A DNA stretch of 64,000 nucleotides from an uncultured Bryobacterales bacterium (GTDB taxonomy: Bacteria; Acidobacteriota; Terriglobia; Bryobacterales; UBA6623). Where the stretch lies: positions 124,001-188,000 of the forward strand of contig CATOTH010000009.1 of NCBI GenBank assembly GCA_951813065.1, read 5' to 3'. Positions 35,484-44,690 of this stretch are shown here, piece after piece. The notes under the pieces are model-generated. The model was not told where the DNA came from. It made no database searches and saw nothing but the letters and a program-made list of their open reading frames with translations. Within the stretch, counting starts at the first letter, position 1, and each line of letters starts with the position of its first letter. A program made the translations under genes and the position numbers.

Positions 35484-38156
35484 CTAGAACGCGAGCTCAA
35501 GACTGAATCTGAACGCCCGGCCATCGTTGAGCGTATTCGTGATCTGCCCGAAGTTTGGCGACGTCAATTCGCGGCCCGGCTCGGCGAATTGCGGGTGATT
35601 GAAGAGGTTCAGCGCCTCCGCCCGGAGGACGACTGTGGCATCGCCGCCAGTACCCCAGCGTTTCGACAGTGCGGCGTTGACATTGAAAATGCCATCCTTG
35701 CGAAAGGTGTTGCGACCCAGGTTGCCGGCCACGGCAGTGGGTTGGATGAACGCGAACGCCGAAGTCGGGAGCAGGCTGGCGGAAGTGTCGGGGTCGTCCA
35801 CCGACCGACCGAGCACACCCGCATCGAGTAGATCCGGCCGGTCGCCGGGCGAACCGTCGACGTTGCCGAACCCTTGACCGTCCGACCCTGCGATCACATT
35901 GAATGGAGTTCCCGACTTCGCAAGCACGATCGCGTTCAGTCGCCAGCCGCCGAACACGCTCGCAGTCGGTCCGCGCGGGCCCGGGACGCTCCAAGTAGTC
36001 TTGACCAGCAGGGCGTGGGGCTGGTCAAACGAGCTCACGGCCCGCATCTCCGCGTGCGAGTTGAACTCCGATTGACTGCGGCCCAGCCTCCCGGAGCGGC
36101 CCGACGCGGTATTCGAGAAATCATTTCCCAGATCGATCGCCTTGCTCCACCAATACGATGTTTCCAACGCCAGTCCCTTCCAGTTCGGGGCGTTCAGTAC
36201 GATCTTCGCTGAGTCGAAGTAGCCCCTCGAGCCGTTCAGCACAACGCGGTTGTCGAAGAAGCGCGGGTCCGGCCGGCGGCGGTTTACGGTCCGTGTGGTC
36301 TGGGGAATCCCGACCACAGGTTGGGCGCGATTCGTGTACCACACGGTAAGCAGTTTGTGCGTTCGACTGCCGACATAGCCGAGGTCGAGCGTCCAGTCGG
36401 CGCCAAGCTGCAGCTGCCAGTCGAGACCGTACTGGTGGGAATATGGCGTGGCGAGCTCCGGGTCCATGGAAAAGACCGTGGACCGCGCTCGCGGGTCGAG
36501 GTCCTCCGGTCGCAGCCGTGCTAGGGGCCGGATCAAGTCAGGGGCCTGCAGGGTGATGTTGATATTCTCCGGAGGGCTGAAGCGCGACTGGCCGTATGTG
36601 ACGTCGAAGATCTGCCCGTAGTGAATCCCGTACGACCCTCGCCAGACGCCGAATCGGCCGAGGCGGTAGGCGAACGCGAATCGGGGCGCCAAGTTGTTGC
36701 AATCGCAATCGTACGGAACGGTCGTCAGCCCCAGGACCTCCCTTGGAGATGTGACGGGTTCGTAGCGCAGTCCCAGATCCAGCGTCAGGGAGTCCGAGAC
36801 CTTCCACTTGTCGCCCGCGTAGTACTGCATCGCCCAGTTGCGGAATCCCCGGTGGATGTGGCCAATCGCGACGCGGTAGACGCTTGGCGTGCCCAGTCGG
36901 ATGTTCGTGATGGCGTCGCGACCGAAATCGTTCCGAAAGAAGAACAGACCGCGATGGCTCTCAGCCTCGGAGCTGTTCACCTGCCTGCGTGTCAACTCCG
37001 CACCGAAAGACCAGGTGTGGTCGCCGCTGAGATGCTCGGCACGCGCTGCGTAGGTGAATCGATTCAATGCGCGGTCGATTGGGATGTTCGAACTGGGGCC
37101 CAGGAACTCCACTACGAATCCGGTCAGGACCAGCGGGCCGACCGCGGATTCCTCGCTGACCAGCAGGCTGCCTACCCGGTCGAATCCAACCGTGAAGGCG
37201 GTTGTCGTGGCTGACGACCAGTTTCGGTGCCATCCGGCGGTTGCCACGTGGTTCTTCGTTGTCGTGTCCGGATTCTGTCCTCCCACCAGCTGGAACGCAT
37301 CGACCTTCTGCCCGGTGAAGCCGTAGTGCACGACGAGATGAGCCTGATCCCCGGTCGATTGGCGCAAGCGAACGGAACCCCGGTCGTTATCGATTCTCTG
37401 CACGTCATTGGTGTTCAAGGCGCGCGGATTGATGTCCGTGCGGTTGGGCAATTCATCCGGGTAGGCGTCCAGTAGCCGCTGGACATAGGCCCTCGTTTCG
37501 AGATCAGTTGCAAGCGGCGTTCGCTCGTCCGCTGTTGGCACCAGCACATTCCCGTTCACATTGCCCCGGGACCGGACTTGATACCCGTCGAACATCATCG
37601 AAGAGCCGCGCCACGCCGGCATCCCGAGCGTGAACCCGAACGCATTGTCGTGTGCAGGCCGCACTCCTCCGGCCTGGAAGAAGGATCGCGCGCTGGTCAC
37701 GCTGTTCTGGTGCGTCCAGTTCAGCTGCCCGTGGACATTGGCAGAGGGCGCCAGAGACGCCTCCTTGATGCGTCTTGGAGGTTGCCCGAACTCCGATGCG
37801 AAGTAGCGGTGCTCGATTCGCAAGTCAATCGGCAGCGTGGCGGTCGTTCCCATTCGCGTCGTCAGTTCCCGCAGCACGTTGTTATCGATCAATGTGATGC
37901 GGACGTTCTCGTTCCGCCGGCCTTCACCCTCTTCGGAGTCCACTTCTCCCAGCAAGTTGAGCGTCGTCCGTTCGGTGTCGTCCTCTGCAGGTTGCTCGGG
38001 AGCGTTCGGAGCGCTCCCAGACTGATCGGCGGGTTCCTGCGCCGAAGTGTCGGCTGGAACGGCAATTGCGGCGGCCACCGCCATCAGCCAAACCAGGGCG
38101 AGGTCCTTCACGTCCCGGGATTCTCTCACACCCAAGGGGGACTCACTCTCTGACAA
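35484..38156 (-). CDS. Oar-like TonB-dependent outer-membrane receptor
   Basis: This 890-residue protein has a signal region (hydrophobic about 20-36, then PADTSAQ). The C-terminal two thirds form a beta-barrel with alternating strands such as LTLDLGLRYEP, WTLDLGYVGS, LALETSYWWSKAI and VVLRAEALNLFNHPQFA, ending RFSLELAF with a terminal Phe recognised by the Bam machinery. The N-terminal region lacks a clear carboxypeptidase-regulatory domain and I cannot identify a standard plug motif. Such acidobacterial receptors import glycans or siderophore-like ligands. The start (TTG at 38156) is uncertain; GTG at 38129 is possible. It is next to a sulfatase, consistent with glycan uptake. Confidence 0.82.
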   Translation of the reverse strand: MSESESPLGVRESRDVKDLALVWLMAVAAAIAVPADTSAQEPADQSGSAPNAPEQPAEDDTERTTLNLLGEVDSEEGEGRRNENVRITLIDNNVLRELTTRMGTTATLPIDLRIEHRYFASEFGQPPRRIKEASLAPSANVHGQLNWTHQNSVTSARSFFQAGGVRPAHDNAFGFTLGMPAWRGSSMMFDGYQVRSRGNVNGNVLVPTADERTPLATDLETRAYVQRLLDAYPDELPNRTDINPRALNTNDVQRIDNDRGSVRLRQSTGDQAHLVVHYGFTGQKVDAFQLVGGQNPDTTTKNHVATAGWHRNWSSATTTAFTVGFDRVGSLLVSEESAVGPLVLTGFVVEFLGPSSNIPIDRALNRFTYAARAEHLSGDHTWSFGAELTRRQVNSSEAESHRGLFFFRNDFGRDAITNIRLGTPSVYRVAIGHIHRGFRNWAMQYYAGDKWKVSDSLTLDLGLRYEPVTSPREVLGLTTVPYDCDCNNLAPRFAFAYRLGRFGVWRGSYGIHYGQIFDVTYGQSRFSPPENINITLQAPDLIRPLARLRPEDLDPRARSTVFSMDPELATPYSHQYGLDWQLQLGADWTLDLGYVGSRTHKLLTVWYTNRAQPVVGIPQTTRTVNRRRPDPRFFDNRVVLNGSRGYFDSAKIVLNAPNWKGLALETSYWWSKAIDLGNDFSNTASGRSGRLGRSQSEFNSHAEMRAVSSFDQPHALLVKTTWSVPGPRGPTASVFGGWRLNAIVLAKSGTPFNVIAGSDGQGFGNVDGSPGDRPDLLDAGVLGRSVDDPDTSASLLPTSAFAFIQPTAVAGNLGRNTFRKDGIFNVNAALSKRWGTGGDATVVLRAEALNLFNHPQFAEPGRELTSPNFGQITNTLNDGRAFRFSLELAF

Positions 38157-38314
38157 CTCTCCTCGTCAATTCGCTTGCCGACCGTGCAGGATTCAGGATG
38201 AGTCGAGTCAGGGTTGCCCGAAATCGCTCACGAAGCCTTGCAGCGAGATCGAACGCCGACTGCCTCGCTAGGCGGATCGGAGGCCGGAATGCTCGCCACC
38301 GTGGCTGACTTGGC

Positions 38315-38878
38315 CTACCCCCTTTTGAGGCGCTTGGCCAAACGATCGGTGATTCGGTCGATCATCGCAGGCATGGACGCTGTCATCACCGCCTCTACCT
38401 GCTCCCGGATTACTGCCCGGCTCGGTTCTGCCTGGGACTGCTCTAGAGCGCCTTGGACCAAGTCTTCGACCGATAGCTCTTGGCGTTGTGGCCCTGCAGC
38501 GGCTTCCTTCTTGTCGGGACCCTCGGGGGCCTTGACGAGAGCTGAAAGATCCGCGGCGGACAAGGGCTTTTGCAGGACTGCACGGACTCCTGCCTGGGTG
38601 GCTTCATCGTGGTTGATCGTGTCTAGCGGACCCGCGAGCATCACGATTTCCGTGTCGGCCAATGCGCGCTGCGCCAGAATACCCCGGCAGATCTCGAACG
38701 CATCGCCAGCGGGAAGGGAGACATCGATCAGCACGAGATTGGGACTTGCCTCCGACACCAGGTGAAGCAGGTCGACGCCATCTGACACCCCACTGACTTC
38801 GTGACCGTCAGCGCCAAGCACATCTTCGACCATGCGCTGTATGTGGGGATTGTCATCGGCGACGAAGACTTTGGCCAC
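38315..38878 (-). CDS. Response regulator with receiver domain and helical tail
   Basis: This 187-residue protein has a receiver domain at about 1-120. It contains the acidic pair D8-D9 (FVADDNPH), the phosphoacceptor D52 in LIDVSLP, and the conserved Lys in LQKPLS. The tail (about 120-187) has no DNA-binding or enzymatic domain and ends in an amphipathic helix (IREQVEAVMTASMPAMIDRI). It probably signals by protein contact. It starts at GTG 38878, seven bases after the bamD stop, so it is likely cotranscribed with rpe and bamD. No histidine kinase is nearby. Confidence 0.88.
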   Translation of the reverse strand: MAKVFVADDNPHIQRMVEDVLGADGHEVSGVSDGVDLLHLVSEASPNLVLIDVSLPAGDAFEICRGILAQRALADTEIVMLAGPLDTINHDEATQAGVRAVLQKPLSAADLSALVKAPEGPDKKEAAAGPQRQELSVEDLVQGALEQSQAEPSRAVIREQVEAVMTASMPAMIDRITDRLAKRLKRG

Positions 38879-38884
38879 GATAGG

Positions 38885-40036
38885 TTATTCCGGTTCCTCG
38901 GACTGCTCCGAACTTGCCCCCTGTTGATTGAGGCGTGCGTCGGGTTCGGTATCTAGAGCGCTCGGGCCGGTGAGTGTTTCCACAGTCACGTCCGCGCTCG
39001 GGGTGACCCCGGCCGCGGCGTCAGCCAGAGCTTGGAGCCCTGGAGGGGTTCGGGGCATGAGCGTCGTCATCGCTGGGGAGCCGGCCTTGGCTGCCTGGCC
39101 CATATTGGGTTTGCCGCGGAACAGGCCCCAGAACTTGCCCATTCGGCCGGGCAGGGTTCTGTTGTCGATGTTGTACTTGTGCAATTCAAACCGTTCGGGA
39201 TCGACTGGCGGCGTCTCTCGCTCCATCTCGCGGAGTTTCTCTTTCGCCTGGTCGACATACGGGCTCAACGGATAGTCCGAAACGATCTTTCGGTAGGCGG
39301 CGACCTGCTGCTCCTCGTAGTTGTCCCCCAGCCTTTCGTAGTTGTCCCCTAGGGTCCAAAGGGCCGCGTCGGCCTTGCTGAACAGTGGGTAGTGATCGGT
39401 GACGGATTGCAGGCGGTTCGCACCCGCGCGGAAGCTGCCTTTCTTGACGTAGAACAGTCCCACCCTGTACTCCCCCTCGGCGATGACCTCTTGAACGTTG
39501 CGGAGCCGCTGCTCGGCTGCCTCCCGGAACACCGTGTTGGGGTAGCGCAAAAGAAGTTGCCGACACTCTTGGTCGGCACGAACGGCATGGAGGTTGTCGC
39601 GGTCCGGCTTTTGCAACTGGTCATAGTGAATCTCGCAGATCTTCAACTGCGATTCGGCGGATTCCTCCATGTTCGGAAAGAAAGTAATGAAGTCCTTGTA
39701 CTCGGCTTCGGCTTGCGCCAGCCCGCTCGAAGTGCCTTCGCGATACCAGCTGTCGGCGATGGCGAGCTTGGCCTTGGCGATGTACTCACTGTCAGGGTAG
39801 GTGTTGATCAGGGTTTGCAACGTGATCCGAGCCAGCTCGTACCGGTGCCGTTCAATGTTCTCAACGGCCTTGTCGAAGAGTATCTTGTCGGGCTGCTGGG
39901 AATCGTTTCCGATGGGGTTGTCGTACGGGCTGCGACCGCAAGCGAACGCACCCAACAGTAGAGCGCTGCACGCTGCGACGCGCAGCCAACGTAGATCCCG
40001 CATGAGTTTCATGATACGCCGAAATGCCCCCGTCAT
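38885..40036 (-). CDS. bamD: Outer membrane assembly lipoprotein BamD
   Basis: This 383-residue lipoprotein of the beta-barrel assembly machine has a lipobox (LLGAFACG, Cys33 from this start). TPR-like repeats follow, including KAVENIERHRYELARITLQT, LAIADSWYREG and YPLSPYVDQAKEKLREM. The last 110 residues are a Pro/Ala-rich tail not found in short proteobacterial BamD (about 245 residues). ATGs at 40012 and 40003 are alternative starts. It would act at the inner leaflet of the outer membrane with BamA. It sits between rpe and the response regulator in one leftward unit. Confidence 0.88.
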   Translation of the reverse strand: MTGAFRRIMKLMRDLRWLRVAACSALLLGAFACGRSPYDNPIGNDSQQPDKILFDKAVENIERHRYELARITLQTLINTYPDSEYIAKAKLAIADSWYREGTSSGLAQAEAEYKDFITFFPNMEESAESQLKICEIHYDQLQKPDRDNLHAVRADQECRQLLLRYPNTVFREAAEQRLRNVQEVIAEGEYRVGLFYVKKGSFRAGANRLQSVTDHYPLFSKADAALWTLGDNYERLGDNYEEQQVAAYRKIVSDYPLSPYVDQAKEKLREMERETPPVDPERFELHKYNIDNRTLPGRMGKFWGLFRGKPNMGQAAKAGSPAMTTLMPRTPPGLQALADAAAGVTPSADVTVETLTGPSALDTEPDARLNQQGASSEQSEEPE

Positions 40037-40064
40037 TTTCGCAGATCTTCTTGCTGTCCTTAAG

Positions 40065-40739
40065 TTACGCGCGTCTCAGGGTGGGGAGGTTCGCTCGTTC
40101 CGCTAAAGTACGCGCCGCGCCGCCTATGTCATCGGCCCGGAAGACGCTCGAGCCAGCGACGAGGATGTCGCAACCGGCTGCGCCCAGAGCCGAGGCGTTG
40201 CCAGCATTGACACCGCCGTCCACCTGGATCTTGAAGTCGAGCCCGCGATCGCGTCGAGTTCGGTCGAGACGGGCGATCTTGTCCAGGCTGGATGGCAGAA
40301 ACGCTTGGCCGCCAAATCCAGGGTGGACGCTCATGACTAGGATCAGATCCGCTTCGGGAAGCATCTCGTCCAGGGTCGAGAGCGGCGTTGACGGATTCAG
40401 TGCAACCCCTGCTACCGCGCCGAGTTCCTTGATTCGGTTCACGCTACGCCCCAAGTGCGGGCACACTTCTTGGTGGATTGTGACCATCCGGGCGCCCGCC
40501 GCGACAAAGGCCTCGATGTATCGATCTGGGTCGGAAATCATCAAGTGGCAGTCGAGGATCAGGTCTGTTGACCTGCGCAGTGATTCGACCACAGGCACGC
40601 CGATAGAAATGTTGGGCACGAAATGCCCGTCCATCACGTCGACGTGGAGCATCGTGACGCCGGCGCGCTGGACCTCCTCGACTTGTTCGCCCAACCGGGC
40701 AAAATCGGCCGCGAGTATCGATGGGGAGACTTCGGACAT
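40065..40739 (-). CDS. rpe: Ribulose-phosphate 3-epimerase
   Basis: This 224-residue TIM barrel interconverts ribulose 5-phosphate and xylulose 5-phosphate. Motifs are SPSILAADFARL, HVDVMDGHFVPNIS (metal His/Asp), DCHLMI, VMSVHPGFGGQAFL and QVDGGVN with the final catalytic Asp, then ILVAGSSVF for phosphate binding. The ATG at 40739 gives the standard length; the open frame upstream has no family match. It is the first gene of the rpe-bamD-response regulator unit and is divergent from ogt. Confidence 0.96.
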   Translation of the reverse strand: MSEVSPSILAADFARLGEQVEEVQRAGVTMLHVDVMDGHFVPNISIGVPVVESLRRSTDLILDCHLMISDPDRYIEAFVAAGARMVTIHQEVCPHLGRSVNRIKELGAVAGVALNPSTPLSTLDEMLPEADLILVMSVHPGFGGQAFLPSSLDKIARLDRTRRDRGLDFKIQVDGGVNAGNASALGAAGCDILVAGSSVFRADDIGGAARTLAERANLPTLRRA

Positions 40740-40882
40740 CGCTTGCGTCGCGCCCCGACGCGACGTCCATCCATCCCCTATTTTACCCATCCGCCGAGAT
40801 CCGCAGTCCAAGGGGGCTGGACCTCGGGGCCAAAATCCCTCCGGCAGGGTTTCGACCGGCAAATCAAGCTGCTAGAATCGCC

Positions 40883-41416
40883 ATGCGGAAATTCCTCGAC
40901 ATGCAGTACTCCCGATTTCGCAGCCCAGTGGGCGACATCCACCTGCTAGCGAGCCCTCAGGGCTTGGCCGGCGTCTATTTCCCGTCTCAAGCGGAGAGCA
41001 TTGAGTCGCGACTCGCCCCGAAGGGACGTCAGCGGGGCCATGGGAACATTTTTCTCCTGCAGGCCGAGGCGTTTCTGGCATGTTACTTCGACGGCGACCT
41101 GCACTACTCCTCGAACGTGGAACTCGATCTGCGCGGAACTCCATTCCAAGTTGACGTATGGCGCACGCTGATTGCGATACCGCCAGGCCAGCGGACCACC
41201 TATCTCGATCTGGCCAACCGCCTTGGGAGACCGGAAGCGGTGCGGGCAGTGGCTGGTGCAGTTGCTCGCAATCCCGTTTCGATCTTGATTCCATGCCATC
41301 GCGTCGTTGGCTCGGACGGGAGTCTGACGGGCTATGCGGGAGGGTTGCTGATCAAGCAGCAACTGCTCGATCACGAGTCGCGATGTGCGTATGCGCTAGA
41401 AGCGCCAGCCGCCTGA
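40883..41416 (+). CDS. ogt: Methylated-DNA-protein-cysteine methyltransferase
   Basis: This 177-residue protein repairs O6-alkylguanine by transferring the alkyl group to its active-site Cys in IPCHRVVGSDGSLTGYAGG. The helix-turn-helix DNA-binding region with GQRTTYLDLANRLGRPEAVRAV precedes it. The N-terminal half starts YSRFRSPVGDIHLLASPQG. A TAGAAT element at 40873-40878 lies just before the first ATG; if it is the -10, transcription would begin near 40885 and the true start would be the ATG at 40901, which matches shorter family members. Confidence 0.94.
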   Translation: MRKFLDMQYSRFRSPVGDIHLLASPQGLAGVYFPSQAESIESRLAPKGRQRGHGNIFLLQAEAFLACYFDGDLHYSSNVELDLRGTPFQVDVWRTLIAIPPGQRTTYLDLANRLGRPEAVRAVAGAVARNPVSILIPCHRVVGSDGSLTGYAGGLLIKQQLLDHESRCAYALEAPAA

Positions 41417-41465
41417 ACATGTGCCACGGCACGGGCCCGGGAGCAAACGTCCAGTGACAGCCGCG

Positions 41466-43958
41466 ATGCGCTACCTAGCTCTGTTCATGAGCGCCCTGCC
41501 GGTCTTTGGCGGGATACCTTCCCCGTCTTCTCATTTCGGCCACGCGATGGGGGAGGACCGCAAACTCGTCCGCTGGGCAGACGTTGTGGATTATTTCAGG
41601 GCCCTGGATGCGGCCAGCGATGCGGTGGTAGTCAACGAGCTTGGCAAGACCACCGAAGGGCGTCCACTGATCGCCGCGACGATTGCCTCGCCCGAGACGA
41701 TCGGCGACATCGACCGGTATCGCGGCATAGTTGCCAAGCTTGCCGACCCGCGAACATCGGCTCCAGATGTCGCTGCTGAACTTGTGGCGGAAGGAAAGCC
41801 GATCGTCCTGGTAACGTGCTCGATCCATTCGACAGAGGTGGCCTCGACGATGACGGCGGCGCAGTTCGCGTACGACCTGCTGGCCGTCGACACGCCCCGC
41901 CACCGCGCGATTCTCGAGAACACGATTCTCTTGCTTGTTCCGTCGCTCAATCCTGACGGCGTCGACAAGGTGCATGCGTGGTATGAGCGCTGGTTGGGCG
42001 GGCCCTATGAAGGGGCGCCGATGACCGAGCTCTATCACAAGTATCTCGGCCACGACAACAACCGTGACTGGTACATCTTCAGCCAGCGAGAGACGCGGCT
42101 GGTGATCGAGAAGCTGCACAACGCATGGAGGCCTCAGATCGTCTACGACGTGCATCAGATGGGGAGGAACGGAGCGCGAATATTCGTGCCGCCTTGGATC
42201 GATCCCATCGATTCCAACATCGACCCGCTGATTGCCCAGCAGGCGAACTCCTTCGGCACGGCGATGGCGGTTGACCTGACCGCGGCGGGCAAGAAGGGGG
42301 TGCTGGTAAACGGCATCTACGACTACTTCTCGCCTGCCCGCCATTACCAGAGCTATCACGGCGCGGTTCGCTTGCTCAGCGAATCCGCCAGCGCCCGCTA
42401 TGCTTCCCCGGTCACAGTCGAGCGCACGTCCCTAACGCGCGAGGGTCGCAACTACAACGCCCAGTCCAGCAGTTGGAACTTCCTCGAACCCTGGCCCGGC
42501 GGCAAATGGCATCTGCGGGACATCGTCGAAAACCAGCTCATCACGTTCGAGTCTGTACTGTACACGGCGGCACTGCGGCGGGAGGACCTGCTACGGAATT
42601 TCCACAAGATCGGGCAGCGAGTCATCGAGCGCGGGCGTGGACGGGCTTTTGTCGTGCCTCGCAAGCAGTACGACCCGAATGCCGCCGCGCGATTGCTCCG
42701 CACGCTGCAGTTCGGTGACGTCGAGATCGAACGGTGCACGAAAACGGCGGAGGTTGGTGGAAAGACAGTTCTTGAAGGTGATCACATCATCCGGCTCGAT
42801 CAGCCCTACGGAGCGTTTGCGAATACCTTGATCGAGGTGCAGGAATATCCTACGGCCCGAGTCTATCCTGGCGGCCCTCCCAAGCGGCCGTATGACGTGA
42901 CGGCCCACACCTTGCCGTTGCTGATGGGCGTGGACACATTTGAGTTGGAGGGCGACCTGAGCGATTTCGCCTCGCCAGTCGAGGAGATCGTTCCAGTCCC
43001 GGGGCGCTTGGCGGAGGAAAACGAACTCTTGTTATCGCCCAGGTTCGATTCCAGCTGGATCGTCGTCAATCGATTGCTGGCAGCTGGAGTGCCGGTGCAT
43101 CGTCGGGGCAGCGACGGCGCATTTCTCATCGCCGCCGACGGACCGGTGCGCGAACGCCTCCAGGGTCTGGCGACGGAGTTGGGAGTTGATTTTGAAGCCA
43201 GCGATACTGAGGCGGCCCAGCATCCGCGCTTGGATCGTCCGCGCGTGGCGATCTATGCCGGGCACGTGCCGCTCATGGATGAAGGCTGGACTCGCTGGAT
43301 CCTGGAGCGCTACGAGTTTCCGTTCGAATCCGTGGGGAACAGAGGATTAGCCGAAGGCATCACGCGCAGGTACGATGTGCTGATCCTCCCGGACGCCCGC
43401 GAGGAGGTGCTGGCGGAGGGCTTCCAGCACGAGTACGGTGAAGGCGAGTCCATCGTGCCGCCCGAGTTTCGCGGGGGCATAGGCAAGCAGGGTGCTGCCG
43501 CCCTGAAGAGCTTTGTTTCGTCGGGAGGGACGATCCTGGCTTTCAATCGGGCAGCCTCGTACGCGATCAACCGGCTCGGCCTGCCGGTCGAGAACATGGT
43601 CAGCGGGGTGAATAACTCGCGCTTCTTCGGTCCGGGGACGCTGGTCAATGTCGAAGCGGACTTATCCCACCCGCTTTGTTTCGGGATGCAAGCGGAATCG
43701 GCGGCCTGGTTCGAGTCTGGGCCTGTCTTCCGTGTCCGTCGCTCGAGTTCGGGCCGGGTCGGACGGGTGCTGCGCTATCCTGCCGGCGGCGTGCTGGCGT
43801 CGGGGTGGCTTCTTGGCCAGGGCTACATGGCGAACCGTCTGGCCGTGGTGGACGTTCCCCTCGGCAGGGGACGCGTCGTATTGTTTGGCATCCGCCCACA
43901 GTACCGGGGACAGTCGAACGCAACGTTCAAAATGGTCTTCAACGGGCTCTTCCTCTGA
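41466..43958 (+). CDS. M14 family zinc carboxypeptidase, large secreted form
   Basis: This 830-residue protein has a signal peptide (about 1-22). The M14 domain (about 35-400) shows the zinc motif HSTE (H121, E124), LVPSLNPDG, NNRDWYIFSQRET and the third zinc ligand H230 in YDVHQMG. The C-terminal half (about 480-830) has a glutamine-amidotransferase-like alpha/beta look (ILPDAREEVL, GGTILAFNRAASYAI). The two-domain form is common in acidobacterial secreted peptidases. It should cut peptides from the C-terminus outside the cell or in the periplasm. It starts 49 bp after ogt and precedes a small hypothetical gene by 23 bp. Confidence 0.9.
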   Translation: MRYLALFMSALPVFGGIPSPSSHFGHAMGEDRKLVRWADVVDYFRALDAASDAVVVNELGKTTEGRPLIAATIASPETIGDIDRYRGIVAKLADPRTSAPDVAAELVAEGKPIVLVTCSIHSTEVASTMTAAQFAYDLLAVDTPRHRAILENTILLLVPSLNPDGVDKVHAWYERWLGGPYEGAPMTELYHKYLGHDNNRDWYIFSQRETRLVIEKLHNAWRPQIVYDVHQMGRNGARIFVPPWIDPIDSNIDPLIAQQANSFGTAMAVDLTAAGKKGVLVNGIYDYFSPARHYQSYHGAVRLLSESASARYASPVTVERTSLTREGRNYNAQSSSWNFLEPWPGGKWHLRDIVENQLITFESVLYTAALRREDLLRNFHKIGQRVIERGRGRAFVVPRKQYDPNAAARLLRTLQFGDVEIERCTKTAEVGGKTVLEGDHIIRLDQPYGAFANTLIEVQEYPTARVYPGGPPKRPYDVTAHTLPLLMGVDTFELEGDLSDFASPVEEIVPVPGRLAEENELLLSPRFDSSWIVVNRLLAAGVPVHRRGSDGAFLIAADGPVRERLQGLATELGVDFEASDTEAAQHPRLDRPRVAIYAGHVPLMDEGWTRWILERYEFPFESVGNRGLAEGITRRYDVLILPDAREEVLAEGFQHEYGEGESIVPPEFRGGIGKQGAAALKSFVSSGGTILAFNRAASYAINRLGLPVENMVSGVNNSRFFGPGTLVNVEADLSHPLCFGMQAESAAWFESGPVFRVRRSSSGRVGRVLRYPAGGVLASGWLLGQGYMANRLAVVDVPLGRGRVVLFGIRPQYRGQSNATFKMVFNGLFL

Positions 43959-43981
43959 ACCTGCCCGGGGTCGACTGCGCG

Positions 43982-44668
43982 GTGAACTACTACAACTACT
44001 TCACGGAGATCGAGGACCACTTCCGGCAGGCCCGCAGAAGCGGCATGTTCATGCTTTCGCCGCTCGATTGGGCACTCATTGAATCGTGGAAGGACGGCGG
44101 CGTCCCGCTCGAGGCAGTCCTTAGGGGAATCGACAGGGCTTTCGCGAAATACCACGCTCGAAGGAGAAGGCACGGGACAGTGAACTCGGTAGCGTACTGT
44201 ACCCAGGAAGTGTTGAGCGCAGCTCGTGATCTGGCTGCTGCCGGCACTGTTCCCGCCCAGGCAGTCCGGCCAGGACTGGATGCTGACCAGTTGGCGGAGT
44301 TCTTTGACAAGCGTCTCGAGGAACTTCGCGGCTTGGCCGCCAAGCCTTCCCCGGGTCAAGAGGTGTTTGCTGGTGCGATATCCGCCTTGTCGGAAATGGC
44401 GGCTCAGGCCAGGGCGGGGGGGCTTGACGATCTGGAGGCTGCCGAGCAGCGCCTCACCGCACTGGAGGACCGGGTGGTGGCAGCGGCGATGACCGCGGTG
44501 AGCGAAGAGCAACTCTTGGCCATGCGGCGCGATTTGGACGATCAGCTCAAACCGTACCGGAGAAAGATGTCCGCCGAACAGATCGGCATGATGGAGCAAC
44601 GTTTCATGCGGCGCAGGAGCTTGGAACAGTTGGGCTTGTCCCGTCTAAGCCTGTTCTACGCGGTCTGA
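43982..44668 (+). CDS. Conserved hypothetical protein, helical
   Basis: This 228-residue protein starts at GTG 43982 (NYYNYFTEIEDHF). The N-terminal third contains SPLDWALIESWKDGGVPLEAV and GIDRAFAKYHARRR, resembling a helix-turn-helix-like unit. The rest is a long helical region with charged heptads (about 110-215), suggesting coiled coil. I recognise no enzyme family, no signal and no membrane segment. It lies 23 bp after the M14 peptidase and 22 bp before the class IV aminotransferase, so it is probably part of that rightward unit. Confidence 0.7.
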   Translation: MNYYNYFTEIEDHFRQARRSGMFMLSPLDWALIESWKDGGVPLEAVLRGIDRAFAKYHARRRRHGTVNSVAYCTQEVLSAARDLAAAGTVPAQAVRPGLDADQLAEFFDKRLEELRGLAAKPSPGQEVFAGAISALSEMAAQARAGGLDDLEAAEQRLTALEDRVVAAAMTAVSEEQLLAMRRDLDDQLKPYRRKMSAEQIGMMEQRFMRRRSLEQLGLSRLSLFYAV

Positions 44669-44690
44669 CTGCCGGGCCCATAATGAGATC

